Positions 13,999-27,027 of a stretch of 64,000 nucleotides of DNA are shown in pieces (position 1 is the first letter of the stretch; every line of letters starts with the position of its first letter). The translations under genes were made by a program, and so were the position numbers. The stretch covers positions 1 to 64,000 of the forward strand of contig JAPYMA010000048.1 of assembly GCA_035041965.1 (NCBI GenBank), given 5' to 3'. Origin of the DNA: Anisakis pegreffii. Taxonomy: Eukaryota; Nematoda; Chromadorea; Rhabditida; Anisakidae. Below the pieces are notes generated by a model that was not told the DNA's origin, made no database searches, and worked only from the letters and a program-made list of their open reading frames with translations.

Positions 13999-16781
13999 AA
14001 TCGAGTAAGTGCACAATGAGGAGTGTAAATATATAGTGGTGGAAGTACGGTAGATATAGTTAGCCAACAACAATGTGATGATATCGAATTGTAGCTGATA
14101 AATAGTGGTAATTAGGGGGAAAGCGTCAAATAATTGAGAATAAAGTGCTCAACAAAGCAGCAGCAGTAGCACAACATCACATCGAACATGAATTGATCGT
14201 GTGCTGCGAGTGAATACGCTGAATAAGCGCGATTGCATATGTAAATGAAGAATGAACGGACTTGAAGAATTTCAAATAGAGATGGAATGAATTTTAGGAA
14301 ATTGATTAAGTAATTGAATGAGTGACGGAATGAGTAGATGAATAAACGAATTAAAAGTGAATATCGGAATTCAGTCAAGATCAGTGGTGGGGCTATGTGA
14401 AGACGACGAAGTTGAAATTGACGAGTTAATTGAATGAAGAAGCGCTGAAAATGAACTCAAGATGACTCAACGATCCAAAAAAACCGAGAATACAATGGCA
14501 ATGCAATTGCGCGATGGGCCAATGACAAGCAAACGACGCAAACCGATGATGATGAACGAAGAATGTAAAACGAGTGAATGCGGAATGCTTTTTGATGTAA
14601 AAGCACCATTAGATAGTGGATATGCGCTTGGTTGGGTGCTTGATTGTTCGAAAATGGACGAAAGTCGAATGACGGTAATGGTGGTAGTGCACGGGTGGTG
14701 ATGGAGGAATGTGCGGCAAATTGTGATGAATTCGATTTTGATTAAGACACCTCGCGCTCGCTTTTAGATTTACTCAGCTATGCGCATTTGAATGACGGAC
14801 CGACTTGGGCGATAGAAGCTTGAAAAACGTTCACAAATTGATTCACGGGTGAATTTGATTTATGGTACGTTTAGCATCGTACTTTTTTTGCGTGCATTCC
14901 ATCGCATTGTGCATGAGGCAGTAAGTGTTCGTCCATATGATAATTTCACTACTACTCAAATTGTTGTTGGTGTTGTGGTTGCGTGACTTTTATTGTCGTT
15001 ATTTTCGTCGTTTTCAATCCTATTATTACCTTCTGTGATTAGAGCGACAGATTTGGAACACCAAATCACCAACTGAATTAAAATGGAATGCAAAAGTCTT
15101 GCAACAGCTAGAGCTGAAGCAAGAAAATACCTTCGGAACATCGCTCGGTAATCTTTGCTTTCAGTATTTTCAGAATCAGATGTGCAAAACAGCTTATTAA
15201 ATCAGCACAATAGCAATAGAACATCAAGTGATAACTGTTTACATCATCTACATGACAACCAACGTGAATGTTTTCATGATAACTGAGTAGAGCATGACGA
15301 CTATAATAATAAGGAAGCTAACAGGAGTGGCATGGAATGACAACAACAAACGAGGGGAAGCATCAATATTGCATGTATTTCAGCAATTACTCAAGTTCCA
15401 TGGCTGTCTAATTTGACAAGGTTTCGATCGACTAGGAGTAGTAGAAGCAGTACGAGACAACGGTCAGTGGTGGTTGGCTGCTGCTTGGTAGATTCATTAG
15501 TGTCATTATTATACAACTCGCATATTCCATCAATACATTCATCAATCATCAGTCATTTTCTGTTTACTTGTCGCAGCAGTCATCATCTGAGTGAAAGGAA
15601 AGTTCCGACGATGGCAAAAAGAAATCGAAAATACGCCATTGTGACGGCGGCGGTGTGTTGACTGAAACTACGACGCTGTTGTCAGCTAAATTGCACAGTG
15701 CACACAACACATCATTGTTGGCAGCACACTAGATAATCGAATCTGCGCACATCCACCAACAAATAATTGAAGGAAAATTTTTGCGTTCATTGGTTCAGAA
15801 TCGCCTCCTGGAAGTTCAGCCAGCCACATTTGTGTTTACAAATTTTCCAACCAACTTCGGCAATTTCCAAATGTGATTATCTTTGATCCTAGGGATGCGG
15901 TCTGATCGAATACGGGATTAAACAGACTCGAGTGAATTTTGAATCCGTAACGAGTGAATCGATTTTGTTGCTCACTGACCTCATCAATCACAAGGAAAGA
16001 TGCACCATGCATGATGCACGATGTTAGCTTTGCACGTCACTGCTTGTTTCTTTGCAAGTATCTATTCGATTAATTCACTCGAGTGCCTCTTGTTTTGTTC
16101 TGAGAGTCAGTCGCTCGATTACTCAACAAAATGATTTATGAGTATACTCACTGATGATCTGATCAATTCGTGTTTACTTCACCATCTTTAAATGTGCATA
16201 TATTTGCATACAAGTTAATGTTTTATTCGCAAATGCAGCATATTTGCAGCACAATATGTTCTGATTCTATTCTTAGTAAATATAAACAATTGTTGAGAAT
16301 GAAGCTGACTGCAAGTCTTAGCCTCAAATCGAATTGTGCATATTAAAGATCACTGCAGCCATCAATCCTCACTCACCACAACTCGAAGATCATCCGACCA
16401 TTCATTGAATGTGAGCACGAGTCTCTCTTCCCCCTGTTTCGGATGCCATTAATTTAACACTTCAAAATTTATGGCTCAGTTTAAATGCATTGTTGACTGC
16501 TGAGTACCTAACTAACTGACTAACTAACACATCCATCATCAGTCGAAATATTTTTCGAGAATATTCACAATTTGGCCATAACAGCTAATCGCTTCAGCTA
16601 GATCTAGGTGTGTTGCATTTGATGTGGGAATTGCTATAGAAACGGTAGGAGCGCGGTGCGAAAACTGAGGAGAGTGAATGTTTCTCTTGGTTGAGTTATA
16701 TTGAATGTATGATACGGTGCAAGGAATTCGACACGAAAATGATAAGCAGTGATTGGGTATAGTGATGATAAAAAGGAACTG

Positions 16782-16912
16782 TTAATGAGTAACTGGAATA
16801 AGATGAAAATGATATGCTTAATGAGTAACTGAAATAAGATGAAAATGATATGCTTAATGAGTAACTGGAAATAGGATGAAAAAGAACTGTTAATGAGTAA
16901 CTGAAAAAGATA
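16782..16912. repeat. Tandem repeat, 36-bp unit, about 3.6 copies
   Basis: Units begin TTAATGAGTAACTGG at 16,782, 16,818, 16,854 and 16,890. Units 1 and 2 are nearly identical, with bodies AATAAGATGAAAATGATATGC. Unit 3 is altered (ATAGGATGAAAAAGAACTG), and the sequence before unit 1 also ends GGAACTG, so the array is probably phased differently at its origin. No coding frame runs through it. Confidence 0.88.
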
Positions 16913-17051
16913 AATTCAAAGTTGGGTTCATCAATCGGAAATCACTTTTTACTAATCAACGTCCGTTTAAGAAGTGCATTGGTTTGTCAAATAAAGAAAC
17001 GGTGATACTCGTGGTTCGGAGACATTTCGACACAAAATGAGAGCGTAGGGA

Positions 17052-17131
17052 CTATGTGATATTAGCACATATAAGATGCGAGTTCTAGTTGTAAATATAA
17101 CTCGCATTATATACGTTCTAATATCACATAG
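17052..17131. repeat. 80-bp hairpin with perfect 14-bp arms
   Basis: CTATGTGATATTAG at 17,052-17,065 is the exact inverse of CTAATATCACATAG at 17,118-17,131. Inside, GATGCGAGTT is mirrored by AACTCGCATT. It lies just left of a dispersed repeat copy (17,170-17,270), where ATGCGAG appears again, so hairpin and repeat may be parts of one miniature element. Confidence 0.75.
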
Positions 17132-17169
17132 TTCATAGTAAGTTGTAAGTTCATAGTAAGTACAGTAGT

Positions 17170-17270
17170 TGCAAGCATTGTGGTCAGCAACGTTACGAAC
17201 GTTTGATAGGTTGGCCAATTCAGGTAATCCAGGTAAGATGCGAGTATCTTACAACTTATCAATAGTTTAA
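17170..17270. repeat. Dispersed repeat R2, copy 1
   Basis: The core reads CATTGTGG..CAGCAACGTTACGAAC, then GTTTGATAGG.TGGCCAATTC, GGTAATCCAGGTAA and, after a gap, ACAACTTATC. The same blocks in the same order occur at 36,795-36,885, and a shorter form occurs at 43,711-43,780. All three are in the same orientation. No coding potential is seen. Confidence 0.8.
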
Positions 17271-17271
17271 A

Positions 17272-20200
17272 ATTAATAAATGAATAAAAAAAGAATTGTA
17301 ATTATTGACCGAATCCTAGCTAATTGTAAGCTTAATCGAATGATGAATTGAGAATGATAGAAACGCTGGCGAAACAGGTAGTTGATTGCAAATGCGGGAA
17401 TAACGAAACAGCGGAAACGTAAACCTTCCAGAGATAGATTACAAACGGATCAGGAGATCCTTTGAAGTAACACACTGAAAGGCTCGAGGAGATTACCACA
17501 AACCTGCATCCACATAATTGTCACGTATGTGCATCGGATTCCTCAGTGGTGTGTGTACAAGATGTTCATTATTGCTACCGAAAATTGTTTTGATTGAGTT
17601 GATCGATCCCCTCGTGATCTTTGATTACCTGCCTCACTCATCAGTAACGCCTTTTTCAAGCGCCGTTTCCTCATCGAATAATACCAAAGAGTTTGAGAAC
17701 TCATTTAGTCAAATGATTGATTGATTTACTGATATGATGTGCATGAAATGCGGTTGTGATTCGTTCCTAGATTTCAGCTGAATGGAACAGTTGCTTGGAT
17801 TTGGTGCTCGTTAATTAATGCATTTTGATGATAAATCGTTGGTGCTCGATCAGATTTTATGCGCTAACTCAACTCAAGATAACAACTTGAAGATGCCGAA
17901 TAGCTGTAAACATCTCTCGATGGAGAAACTAGACGACGACTCTTTGCAAACATCAATCTAGCAGATGAGTAAGCCAAAACTTACATGCAATTGATCAACC
18001 ATAAGGAAACAATATTTGGTGAACCACTGGCACGTTTTAGAGGGGATTCAAAGATTGCATGCAATGAATTTCTGCAACATTCAGAAAGATTTCTTTTGAA
18101 ATTGTTGCCTGTTTGAAGTAATTCACAAATTGATTGAGAGCGAAACGCTCTAAAATTTATCGACAATTGCGAAGTTTTTAAAAATTTGATCCCGTGAATC
18201 TATGGAATTCAGACTAAATCCAAGAGAAGATCGATGGTGACACACACGGCAAACTGACGTCTTAATTTTCTTCAACTCATCAAATCCACTCTAATCAACA
18301 CCATTCTACATTCCATTAGTGCTGCATCAAATTTCTTTCCTTGTTTGAAGAACTCGAAAACGGAAAACATCGCTTGTTTGTGACACATTCACACAGTTTG
18401 TGTCATCAAAAGGATACGCGAAAAATGCGTTCGAGCAACTGCACATGACAGATTTCTATAATCTTCATCCATGAAAATACATTCGAAAAACTTAGTCTCT
18501 ATTTTTTCGAGTGTTATGTATAAAGTGCCTGAAATTTTTCAAACCAGAATTTTGCTAAGAAAGAAAACTTTCATGACGGAACGCTTTTTATTCTCATTTT
18601 TCTCTTTGAGGAGGAAATTTTTTCTTAGCAAAAGTACATTTTTCATCATCCAGCCATGGTAAATGAAGCATTTTTCGGTTGACAAACTGTCGCATGGATA
18701 CGCTCTAATTTCATCTGTTCAGAGCCTCTTGTCATCAATCGCTCATAATTGACGAGGTGCCCTAGTGCTTGCCCGCCTAAAAAATTCCTTTTTTTCCATT
18801 TCCGATACGTTCACGTCACTCTTGATGCCCTATGTGCTATTGCATTTCGCTCGTACAGCATTTGATAAATGATTAATGAAACACTGAAAAAATAGAGAGA
18901 AAAGCAGTAAAAAGTGTATTTCACCATGATCTTTCAGTCAGATTGATCTAAAATTGATGAAATTTCGATAATATCCTAATCGTACGAATGGAAAATTTTG
19001 GAAAAAAATAGAAAAAATGGCAAAAATTTCGAAATTTGCCGTCGTTCGACGCGTGTTTGTTGTTTTTAGATATTCACTCGAACGATTAATAAATCGTAAT
19101 GATCTCATCGAGAAAGGACAACAATATCAGATGCATTCATATTTGCATTGATGAAACAATCAAGTTGATTTCAGCGTTATATTATGAGAGAATCAGAAAC
19201 AGAGCAAGCATTAACTACTGGCGTCATAAGATTTATGATAAGTTTGAGAACACTCTCTCCATATGTGTATGTATCGTTGTGTCTAATTCAAAAGGATATC
19301 ACTAGGGATTTCTAGGAATTCACGCCAATAATCACTACGATGCTATGAAGAACAAGTTTTGCGAATTTAAGAATTTAAGCAATCGGCGTTCGTACGAGCA
19401 ATCGGCATTGTACCAAATTTTCGTTTCCCCTCAGCTAACAACATTATTCAAAGACGACCTTATTCGTTTGATCACATTAATTTTCTGGCTTCTTTTCACC
19501 TATGACATTATTCCCAATCATACCTGTTACTTTTAAAGCGAACTGGTCATTTTTGCATCCGTAGAAAAAGAGAACCCGATGAGGCAAGTGTATTTACTGG
19601 GAGAACGAGTACATTTATGGGGGTTTGTTTATGAATATTATGTGTTCATCCAATGTTGACAAACAAATATGGTTTGTTGAAACGATCTCTAATTTGAGTT
19701 TCAAAAATATTCGTCCTAATTGCGAGCAGATAATGAAAACAACATGGCCCTGACGTACTGGATGTTCTGTCATTTCAGTGGGCTGTTGTTTACTCGACTT
19801 ACATTTCTAAGTTTTGATGTTATGTTCAAAATTATCGCTGATGAATATGCAAATCAGAGTACTGAAAATTTCAAACTTACCCAGATCTATTTCAGTTAGT
19901 CGATGAGCAAAAATCATTACAAGCAAGCCACAGAAATTTTGCTTTCGCGAAACAATTTCTCAATGGTCAATCGTTTTTTCCTAGTAAATGATACGCCTGA
20001 ATAGATCGTGAATAATCGTGAATAATCATTGAAAACGATGCAAATCAATCGCGCAACAAAGTTTAGCATGTAATTAAAAGCGAATTTTTCAACAATCCAC
20101 TCAATTGCGCACATCTCCCGTAAAAACCAACTTTCTTAACAATTGCAACTCTAATTACAAGTCGCCAAAAATCCTTGAAAAGCTTCTAATTGAACTGACT

Positions 20201-23200
20201 GATTATTTTACGGCCTACTTTCTTCATAACGAAACAAATGAAAATGTCAGAACTGATAAGATCGACTAAACCTGCAGCTTTCAAAGTTTATTTCTCATTG
20301 TCACTAAAAAAATCTCAAAATTTATCAACGGAATAACACCAACCATAAGACATCTGACTGTAAGTAACAGTGAACAACTGTGAAGAAATCACACATCAAA
20401 TCAAAACAAAGCGATTTCAAACGAGATACGAATAGGAACTAGACAGGTTCTGTTTACGCAATAACACAATGATCTTTGAAAGTGGATACGAGTGAATGTG
20501 CACTGTGCGGTGTGCGACGACTCATCTCGGCTGGCAAAACACATCAATGAAGTTCGAGAGTTAAGCACTGGAGCAATTAGATGATGCGTTCGTTGATTTA
20601 TTACGCAACTCATGAAAGACAAACGATTCATCGGCAACCTCATAATTACAAATTGATGAACTTTCGAATTACAAATTGCTCAAATTCTAACGCCTCAAGC
20701 TGTGAAAGTGCTCAGAATGACGTTAGCTATCAGGGGAGCAATTATTCATCAACATGTTGATCATTAATGCACACAAGTCCACAGCAATTAGCGAGCTTTT
20801 TCAATGTATTCATTTCAGATTCCCTCGACCATACTGACGCTTCTTGAATATTAATGAAGCTTTCGTGCAGTAATGCATTGAGAAAACACACACTTCGAGT
20901 TTATTTGCCCCGGCATTTCTGGCCTCCTTAGTAGGTGAGCCATTCGTGGAAGTTAGAGCAAAAGACACGAGACACGCTTTTTGAGCATCTGATTGAATCA
21001 GACGTCTGCAGTCGATAGTTTGGCTATGTGTTGAGCGGATTTTTCAACTTTTTTTGTCTCTGACATCATTTGTAGGCAGCAACTCGACTGAGCCTAATTA
21101 ATTGTACTGTCTCTTATAATAGATTATGAACGAATATGGCCATTTTAAAGTACATTCTAGAAGTAGCGCAACAAAATTCAAGCATTCGTGATAAATTTTC
21201 ATTCAGAGCAATGAAGTGATGTTTGAGATCAGAAGTGATCAAGACGGCAACAAATCACTGTCTGATCATCAATGCATCAACATTTCTCCTTAAAAATCCA
21301 TTCTGAAAATTCTATTGGCGTGATGGAATCGAATGGAATTAAGAGTTCAACGTTTGACTCAATGATGAATGGCGGCTCACTCATCTGTTGAGCGCTAACC
21401 GTGATTTGGAGCAGATATCTAGAGCAAAAAATTCAGCAGCAATAAAATGAGACCACAACACAAACTAACACCTCTTCTATCACTCAGCACTAATGCTTAC
21501 AATAGATTCAAGAATTCCATGCTAAAGCAAATGAGTAAAGATCAATTTGATAAATGCTGGCGTAAAACAGGAAAACAAAAAATACTAAACAGTGTCTCGA
21601 GACGGCAAGGAATATCGCAAAAAATAACCGAAGGAATTAAGTGTTTGCCGCAAGTAAGTGATCAGCGTCCATGATTGAAACATTCGGAATTCACTATTGT
21701 TCCATTGCTATCTCCAGAGTTCTCTATCGTTGGACATCAAAAAGTAAGGCATTTGAGCAACTCAGTAAATACTGATGTGAGTAAACCGCTCAAAAACTTA
21801 TTGTCATTTACTTTCCTTTGCTGTTTCTGGATTGCTCAGAAGTTTGGAAAAAAAAGGAATTTCCACTGGAAAACTTGATTTGAGGCTGTCTGTGTCTTCG
21901 CCGAGACTGAATCAATCGTTTCAACTGAACGGATATGAGACGAGACGGCTTTCAGTTGATTAGTGCTGCAGCAAATTTTATGAGGAGAACAGCAAAAATA
22001 TTGGACATTACAGATGTTTAAATTCGATTATTGAGCGTACTGATTGGTGGGTTACAACGGTGGCGCATTTTCATTTGCAAAATGACTTTCCAGAGCTGTT
22101 TCAGCAAGGACGGACGGATCAATGACGTTAAAATAATATCAGTAATTAGCTTCAGCCAGCCCTGAGCGTTCGATAGAAACCCTCTATGGGGCTCACAATA
22201 CACGGTTTGGATCTCGATTCCACCGAACGATAGCACTGAGGTTGAGACAAAACAAGGTGAGAAAAGTCACGACACAAGCTGCATTCATCGGACGAGACTT
22301 TGCCGATAGCGGAAGTACCACCAACTCAGTCAGTGCAGTAACAACATTTATAGACCTGCTTGATCAAGTTGAGCTTCACCTAACAAAATCGATCGAATCG
22401 ATTATTGCACCAAAAAATGACATTCGATAAAGTAAGTTTGCTTTCTATTGATCAAAAATATTAATGTTTATGGTGGCAGATATTCGAATGAAAACGATGC
22501 TATTCAACAATGATGCATGCTGCCACTGCCCAAAGTTTTGAGGAAAGAATGGCACAATTCGATTTTGCGTTATCGCGAAACATCGCTAGAGTGAAAAGAG
22601 TTACTGATGTAAAGAATTATTATAACTGATTTAGCAGTAATCATATTAGGCGATTTTTTCTTCTTGAATTCGATTCGTTTTCAGTTGTTACAGATTGAGG
22701 TTTTTCAACAAAACCGTCGTTTTCGCGTTAGTTGACAGATTCTGCAATCGATTTCAAAATGTTTTTGTTGAGGTGGTGAAGAGAGTGATGAGAAATATTC
22801 ACATTTGCAAGTTTCAATCGCATTCGTTGCAATCGTAAGTTTAACGTCGTTTTTGGTTCAAAAGTGATGAGCGATTTTGAGTGCGAAATTCGAGCTCGTC
22901 GTTGTGAAACCTTATCATCTACTGTCAAAAGATGTGTTCTGAACATTGTCTAGTATTTCGTATTTAACAAGCAATACGATTCGTTCGACAAGGTTTTTGG
23001 GAATTTTAAAATGCACTTAATTTCATCGAAACAGCTGGCTGCTGCTGAAGGCATGATGATATTCCTTGTAAGTAAGATCGATCGCTGAGACGGATCCCGT
23101 CTAGAGCGTAGAAGAGGCAACAGCTCACAACAGCACAAAGCAGTTTCGAGGCAGTTGTATGATTCTAAGTTGTATCAATTTACACATTCTGTCGGATATG

Positions 23201-24439
23201 CGGCACTGGATGAGTGAGCAGCTATGAAACGTGAGAATTTCCTCACCGTCACAGATTGTGACAAATGAATGTCCGGAACTCAACAAAATCAAGTTACACA
23301 CTAATATTTTGGCGATGAACGATCACTCAAATGCACTGCGGATGCATGATCATAACAGAAAATTAGACTTGCATCATAAATTTCAATTCGCAATCTGAGT
23401 TTCCCAACTTTTTGCAATGCTTCATTTCGATCCGAAATTCCCGAAAGGTTTAGGCTCGAGCAAAATTTCAAAATTTGTCATTCACTTCTTAAATAAGAAC
23501 TTTTCTAGTGTGGTAGCTGAATGAGTGAAAGAATGCTGAATAATTTCAGCGGAATTCTAGAAAGAGCATGCCGTTGGTCTCATGTCATAACTGATCTCTG
23601 ACGAATAAGAAAGTATTGAATTTCGTGTTTTCCTGTCTTCGACGTAAACAACAAATGAAATAGGAAGTTCAATTTGTTTAGATGTTTGGAAAATAATGCG
23701 TAAAAAGGCAATTATTCTTCAAGAAATTCGACGATTGGAGCGAGCACTTTTGCTAATCAATGTACAATATGTGAAGTACATTCAATGCCTGACAGAGATG
23801 TGAATTTAATTGGCAATTAAACAGTGAAAACAAATGCGCTAAAAACTGACTATAAATCTTCCCAATATTGTGAAAACAACTGAAAATTAGTGTTGAAGGA
23901 GAGAATAACTCACGATTTTTGACCCACTAAAATCTATCAGATGAACTGAAATTTAGATATAAGATGATAGTATGAGAGCATAACAATATGAAAATAAATA
24001 GTTTTTCAAGTCGAGGAACACCCAGTCAGATGATTTACTGCGGCAATATTTCTGCAGAACAGAATCGCAAAATATTCAGAATACAGAACAAAGCGCAGTG
24101 CATCAACATGATAAATTTTTTTTGGTGCTGCTACTAAAAATTGATTGAATTGTTTTAAAGAGCACTTCAAATCAATCAAATTCCACATTCATTCATTCTA
24201 TTAAGTGGCTAGTGGGCCAGTTTTTTGAGGCAACTAGAGCAATCTGGAACATTGAAAATTGCATCAAAGAGCAACCACTCCAGCTAGATTATCCGTACTC
24301 GGAAATGGGTGAGTGAATGCTTTATGAATGTTTTGTAGCATTGCAGCATTGATTTATGGTATTTTCACATACGACTTCATCTGTACTGATTTTGTGAAAA
24401 TATTAAAATGAATAATGCGCGAGCAATTAATTGTCTTAC
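17272..24439. other. Gene-poor stretch
   Basis: There is no recognisable gene. Local hints are all weak. At 23,011-23,067 (plus) a short open frame ends at a textbook donor (GTAAGTAAG at 23,068). The opposite strand at 22,990-23,150 is open in two frames at once, one reading SKLLCAVVSCCLFYALDG. Either could be an exon of the minus-strand membrane-protein gene whose exons lie at 24,440-25,584, but reading phase does not decide it. Confidence 0.4.
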
Positions 24440-25584
24440 TACTGTAGCTGTTATTGATTGTCGAACAACTGGACGCGCCACTGATTTTGATTGTCGGCAA
24501 ACGGCACGCAGTTCCGAGCGGAAATTCTGAAAAACAAAAAAAAATAGTGCAAGGAGGAATTGTTGACGAGATATTTCGCGAATGAATAGATGAAATGTGT
24601 TAATGAGTTTCACTAGAAACACAAAATAAGTGAGAAAACAAAACGCCTAAGCAAATTGAAGCAATCAACTCTTGTGGACAGCATATTCAAACTAATGCTG
24701 TCCTAGGTTTGCCCAATAATATGGCAACTTCTTCACATCATTAGATTCCCCAGATTCTCTGCTTTCAGAAATGTATCAATGTTGTCGAGCGATTATGCTT
24801 ACTTAAAGAGATATAGTTGATTTTCTGAACCTATCTCAAGTAGCTCGGCGGCGGTCGTTCCAGTACATTGTATCACTGTAGATCAATGCATACATTGCTA
24901 TAGCTCTATAAGGGTTACCGTCTTCAAGCTACCAGCACCCTCAGGTTTGCCCAGTAACATCGCAATTTCTTCACATTATTAGATTCCCCAGATTCTCTAC
25001 TTTCAGAAGTGTATATATGTTGTCGAGCGATTTTGCTTAGTTGAGGAGATATAGCTAATTTTCTGAAGCTATCTCAAGTAGCTCGGTGGCGTTCGTTCGA
25101 ATACATTGTATCACTATTGATCAATATGTACATTACTATGGGAGCATTAGGGTGGCGATCTTTAAACTAACCGTCTCCTCAGGTTTGCCCAGTAACATGC
25201 CAATTTCTTCACATCATTGAATTCCCCAGATTCTCCAGATTCAACAGGGTTGCAAAATTCAGAAAATTTCATTCGCAAAACGATACTATAATTGCCGCAA
25301 AGGATAATTCACTTGTGATGACGACTTACCGCAATATTTCGGAAGGCACTTGTCGGTGGCAGATCGTGAGCGTTGTCGCCAGCACTGCATCAGGCAATAG
25401 AAGGCGAGCAGAACGATCAAGACGACACTCACGGCTACAGATAGCGCCAGAATGAACAACGCAACCATCGTTGTGCTGATACTGTTGTGCTCATGCACAC
25501 CAAACAGCTCACTGATCACGGCTCTCCAACCAATTTCAGCATCATCAATACGAGTTGTTGTCCTCACGTACGGATTGATGCAAT
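24440..25584 (-). CDS. Unidentified single-pass membrane protein, two adjacent internal exons
   Basis: Exon a is 25,330-25,584 and exon b 24,440-24,526, with an acceptor CAG before each and donors GTAAGTCG and GTAAGACA after them. Both exons begin with two bases of a split codon and end with one, so they join in frame: 84 whole codons, a junction Glu, then 28 codons. The protein reads CINPYVRTTTRIDDAEIGWR, a lumenal stretch, a hydrophobic segment of about 25 residues (VALFILALSVAVSVVLIVLL core), then a basic stop-transfer region (CWRQRSRSATDK) and a Cys/Ser-rich tail (EFPLGTACRLPTIKISGASS). This suggests a type I protein with the tail in the cytosol. First and last exons were not found, and I do not recognise the family. 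The 746-803 bp intron region between them is filled by a tandem repeat. Exon a is the surer of the two. Confidence 0.5.
24707..25245. repeat. Tandem repeat R1, two full 237-239 bp units plus a partial third
   Basis: Units start GTTTGCCCARTAAYAT at 24,707, 24,944 and 25,183. Each full unit holds TTCTTCACATYATTAGATTC, CCCAGATTCTCT, TGTTGTCGAGCGATT, TATCTCAAGTAGCTCGG, TACATTGTATCACT and a CCTCAG end. The third unit stops after about 60 bp. It sits wholly inside the intron between the two membrane-protein exons. A further diverged copy is at 50,950-51,222. Confidence 0.9.
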
Positions 25585-26978
25585 CTGCTAAGGAACACTT
25601 TTCAGTTCATTTTAATAACTTGAGTGAATTGAAGCGTTTAATTATGCACACGAAGGCTTTGCAATGAGAAACTTCGAGCAAAATTATGGGATATTTGATT
25701 CGAAACCATGACCTATGGTATGAGTAAACCTATGGTATGAGTCAAAATATGCGATCATACGTGAATATGTGATAGATATGATTAGGGCAGCACATGAGCA
25801 TAGAATACGATCGTATTGAATGGTTATCGCCACAGGTAAGGTGAATAATTGAAAAAAATTCACGTAACTTGCTGCTTGAGAGCAGATGCGAAAGTGATCA
25901 CGAGCATAAAATTCAGTACGGAATAAGGATCGTCAAGACCGCTGTGTAAGGTAACAGAATCTATGACGAATTTGCGCTATCGACACTGAATAACTAAGAA
26001 AATCGAGCAACTCATAAGTAATCATTTGATTCCTGCAGCTGTAAGTGTGAGCATTCTGCAATTCTCATTTACCACACATGAGAGAAAATTAGCAGTTAGA
26101 CGTGTGTATATCGTGAACTTCGTTATTATGTGAATTCTGAACACTGTTGAATTTGAATATTTAAATAATTTGAATAAACATTTGAATATTTTCTTCTAAT
26201 TGTAATTTATTGCACATTCGTTGATAACTTCATGAATATTGAAGGTTTTCCACCGAATTTCATTCACCTCACTCACTTATGAAGCACTCTACTGATCGAG
26301 AGAACAAATCACTTTAGAATTTCATAACTGAAACATTTCCGTGACTGAAACAATTGCGCTTTTCCTCACATCAGTTGCAAAAAAAATTGAGCAACAGTCG
26401 TACAGCTCGGCAATTCGAGAGGCAAGAAAGTCTTGTCGAATGGTTTTCCATTATAAAGCACTCAACGGTGACATTTGAATCAACAATCTCACTGTGTTGC
26501 TTAGAAACAAACGTTACTGCACCTAATGCAATCCAATAATTTTCGCTGTTTGATATGCAATTATTTCAGTTCGACTCGACAATTATTGATACCTATAATT
26601 TCTTTAAGTACTAAAAATGAAATGTTTCAATTGCTCACCTCAGAGGAACAATAAAAATTTTCCGATCATTTTTTTCAATTACTAATTTGCAAAATCCCTT
26701 TGATGAAAAATTTCCATCCTTTTCTTCTCTTCAGTTTAGAACTCAAAATGGAAAACGCAAATTGAAAACTTTAAATACAACTCATTCGACCAATTCAGGG
26801 TAAGACAACGAGCGATTTTCTGTAGTAAATTGATCTATCAATGAGATAAATGTTCCATCGGAGAGCTGTAATCGCGTTATACAATAATGGCTATTATACA
26901 CATATACCTTTATTAATTACTGAACTTTTGATGGCTTTTTCGAAGCAACTTAGCGATTTTTCTACTCATGGATTAATC
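25585..26978. other. Stretch without a recognisable gene
   Basis: This should contain the upstream exons of the minus-strand membrane-protein gene if that gene is real, since exon a begins mid-codon. I could not find one with matching phase. A small direct repeat, CCTATGGTATGAGT, occurs twice at 25,711-25,743. Confidence 0.4.
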
Positions 26979-27027
26979 AAATTGTCTTCTTCAGGATTCA
27001 AAATTTGAATCCTGAAGAAGACAATTT
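26979..27027. repeat. 49-bp palindrome, 24-bp arms around one base
   Basis: The arms run 26,979-27,002 and 27,004-27,027, centred on an A at 27,003, with inner sequence GGATTCAAA/TTTGAATCC and middle CTTCTTCAGG/CCTGAAGAAG. The arms are perfect over their whole length. GACAATTGACAATTGAAGAC follows directly, extending the CAATT theme. Neither arm is part of a coding frame. Confidence 0.95.

Larger units (their letters stand above)
3945..16781. other. Long gene-poor stretch
   Basis: No gene was recognised in about 12.8 kb. The more open patches are a 120-codon minus frame at 4,662-5,024, a GC-richer patch at 9,661-9,900 (plus) and frames at 10,643-10,975 and 14,462-14,701 (plus). None shows a known motif, and each overlaps an equally open frame on the other strand or in another frame. 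A poly-G run of 8 lies near 8,829. An AT-rich (ATGTATAC)-type simple patch occurs near 13,000-13,090 and again near 13,890-13,985, with similar wording (ACATATAAAATGTTTCG against ACACATAAAATATTCTG), so these are two diverged copies of a short repeat. Confidence 0.45.
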
